This document shows, piece after piece, positions 5,382 through 5,906 of a stretch of DNA of 5,906 nucleotides; the stretch's first letter is position 1, and every line of letters begins with the position of its first letter. The position numbers and the translations under genes were made by a program. Source of the DNA: Actinomycetes bacterium (GTDB taxonomy: Bacteria > Actinomycetota > Actinomycetes > Mycobacteriales > Micromonosporaceae); assembly GCA_023437285.1 (NCBI GenBank), contig JAEZGP010000636.1, forward strand, positions 1-5,906, in the 5' to 3' direction. Under the pieces are notes generated by a model, which had not been told where the DNA came from, searched no databases, and saw only the letters and a program-made list of their open reading frames with translations.

Positions 5382-5906
5382 TCAGGCGCGCAGCCGCTCC
5401 ACCACGACCGCGCCGCCGGCCGCCAGCCCGATCTCCCAGCCGGCGCCCTTGTCCGTGGCGAACTCCTCGGCCCGCCGTCCGGTCAGCTCGCCCAGCAGCG
5501 CCGGCATGAGCCCGCCCTGGCTGCACACCACAGTGGACCCGCCCGCCCCGGCCAGGACCCGCAGGCGACGGGCCGCCGACGCCGGATCGGCCGCCTCGTC
5601 GAAGGCGGGGTCCGGTTCGACGGCACGTTCCAGTGTGGAGGCCAGCGGCCGCAGGGTCTGCCGGCACCGTACGGGGGGCGCCGAGACCAGGCGCTGGGGG
5701 GCGTACCAGACCAGCGCCTCGGCGAGCGCGGCGGCGCGGTCGCGGCCCGACGGGTCCAGCGGCCGCGCGGAATCAGGCCCCGGGGACTGCCCGGACCGGC
5801 CGGCTGTCGCGTGCCGCACCAGGATCACGACGCCCGACACGGCCGGCGTCGACCGGTACGCGTCGAGGATCGCGGCCTCGCGCGGGTACGTCAGCCGGGC
5901 GGCCGC
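5382..5906 (-). CDS. MutT1-like Nudix/histidine-phosphatase protein, C-terminal part, cut by window edge
   Basis: The visible 174 residues are the histidine-phosphatase half of an actinobacterial two-domain protein whose N-terminal Nudix half lies beyond the window. The first 22 visible residues (AARLTYPREAAILDAYRSTP...) align with the linker I remember from mycobacterial MutT1 just before its phosphatase domain, and the frame is open to the edge. The GTG at 5840 is therefore probably not the real start. In the phosphatase domain, LVRHATAG carries the catalytic RH (visible residues 31-32) and SAPPVRCRQTLRPLA is the next conserved block. VVCSQGG has Gln where most members have the second catalytic His, as I recall for MutT1. 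MutT1 with its Nudix domain hydrolyses 8-oxo-guanine nucleotides, so a nucleotide-pool sanitation role is inferred. The gene converges on hup. A ppk gene may lie beyond the edge. Confidence 0.88.
   Translation of the reverse strand, partial: AAARLTYPREAAILDAYRSTPAVSGVVILVRHATAGRSGQSPGPDSARPLDPSGRDRAAALAEALVWYAPQRLVSAPPVRCRQTLRPLASTLERAVEPDPAFDEAADPASAARRLRVLAGAGGSTVVCSQGGLMPALLGELTGRRAEEFATDKGAGWEIGLAAGGAVVVERLRA

Noticed and set aside
4066..5667. 533-codon minus-strand open frame with a strongly hydrophobic Ala/Val middle
   Set aside because: It runs antisense through leuD, both intergenic signals and hup, and its hydrophobic repeats are just the reverse reading of the AAG/GCC-rich HU tail. 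Long antisense frames are expected in high-GC DNA.
5382..5840. Stand-alone 152-residue histidine phosphatase starting at GTG 5840
   Set aside because: The same frame continues to the window edge and the added 22 residues look like the MutT1 interdomain linker, so the gene is a 5'-truncated larger protein.

Overview
The window is a high-GC actinobacterial chromosomal segment. The gene order (IclR regulator, leuC, leuD, lysine-tailed HU, Nudix/histidine-phosphatase protein) matches the conserved leuCD-hup-mutT1 neighbourhood of Actinobacteria as I recall it from Mycobacterium (Rv2989-Rv2985c) and in part from Streptomyces (ndgR-leuCD-hupS). Protein details, mainly the IclR regulator, suggest Micromonosporaceae (Micromonospora, Actinoplanes or Salinispora-like), but this rests on memory and not on a search. 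The window opens exactly on a BamHI site and closes exactly on a NotI site, so it may be a cloned fragment.

Layout. Positions 54-1775 (minus) encode a membrane-anchored DUF3352-type protein of unknown function. Positions 1904-2590 (minus) encode an IclR-family regulator of the NdgR/LtbR/AreB type. A gap of only 49 bp separates it from the divergent leuC-leuD pair (2640-4055 and 4075-4662, plus), which encodes the two subunits of 3-isopropylmalate dehydratase of leucine biosynthesis. The gap holds a 19-bp dyad and overlapping candidate promoters. A textbook intrinsic terminator (4704-4733) follows leuD. Positions 4820-5320 (plus) encode a two-domain HU nucleoid protein with a short Lys/Ala/Thr tail containing 15-bp tandem repeats. 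A GC-rich hairpin (5338-5369) lies in the convergent gap before the last gene. Positions 5382-5906 (minus) are the C-terminal part of a MutT1-like Nudix/histidine-phosphatase protein cut by the window edge.

How the genes relate. The regulator is placed to control leuCD and itself through the shared gap. HU and the MutT1-like protein belong to nucleoid organisation and nucleotide-pool sanitation and are linked to leuCD by conserved synteny rather than pathway. The DUF3352 protein runs in the same direction as the regulator, 128 bp downstream, and may be separately transcribed.

I found no CRISPR array, tRNA, rRNA, mobile element or defence system. This is mostly a conserved housekeeping region. 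The points most worth a second look are the dyad and promoter arrangement between the regulator and leuC, a 13-codon ORF that overlaps the HU start, the repeat-built HU tail, and the unusual internal segment of the DUF3352 protein.
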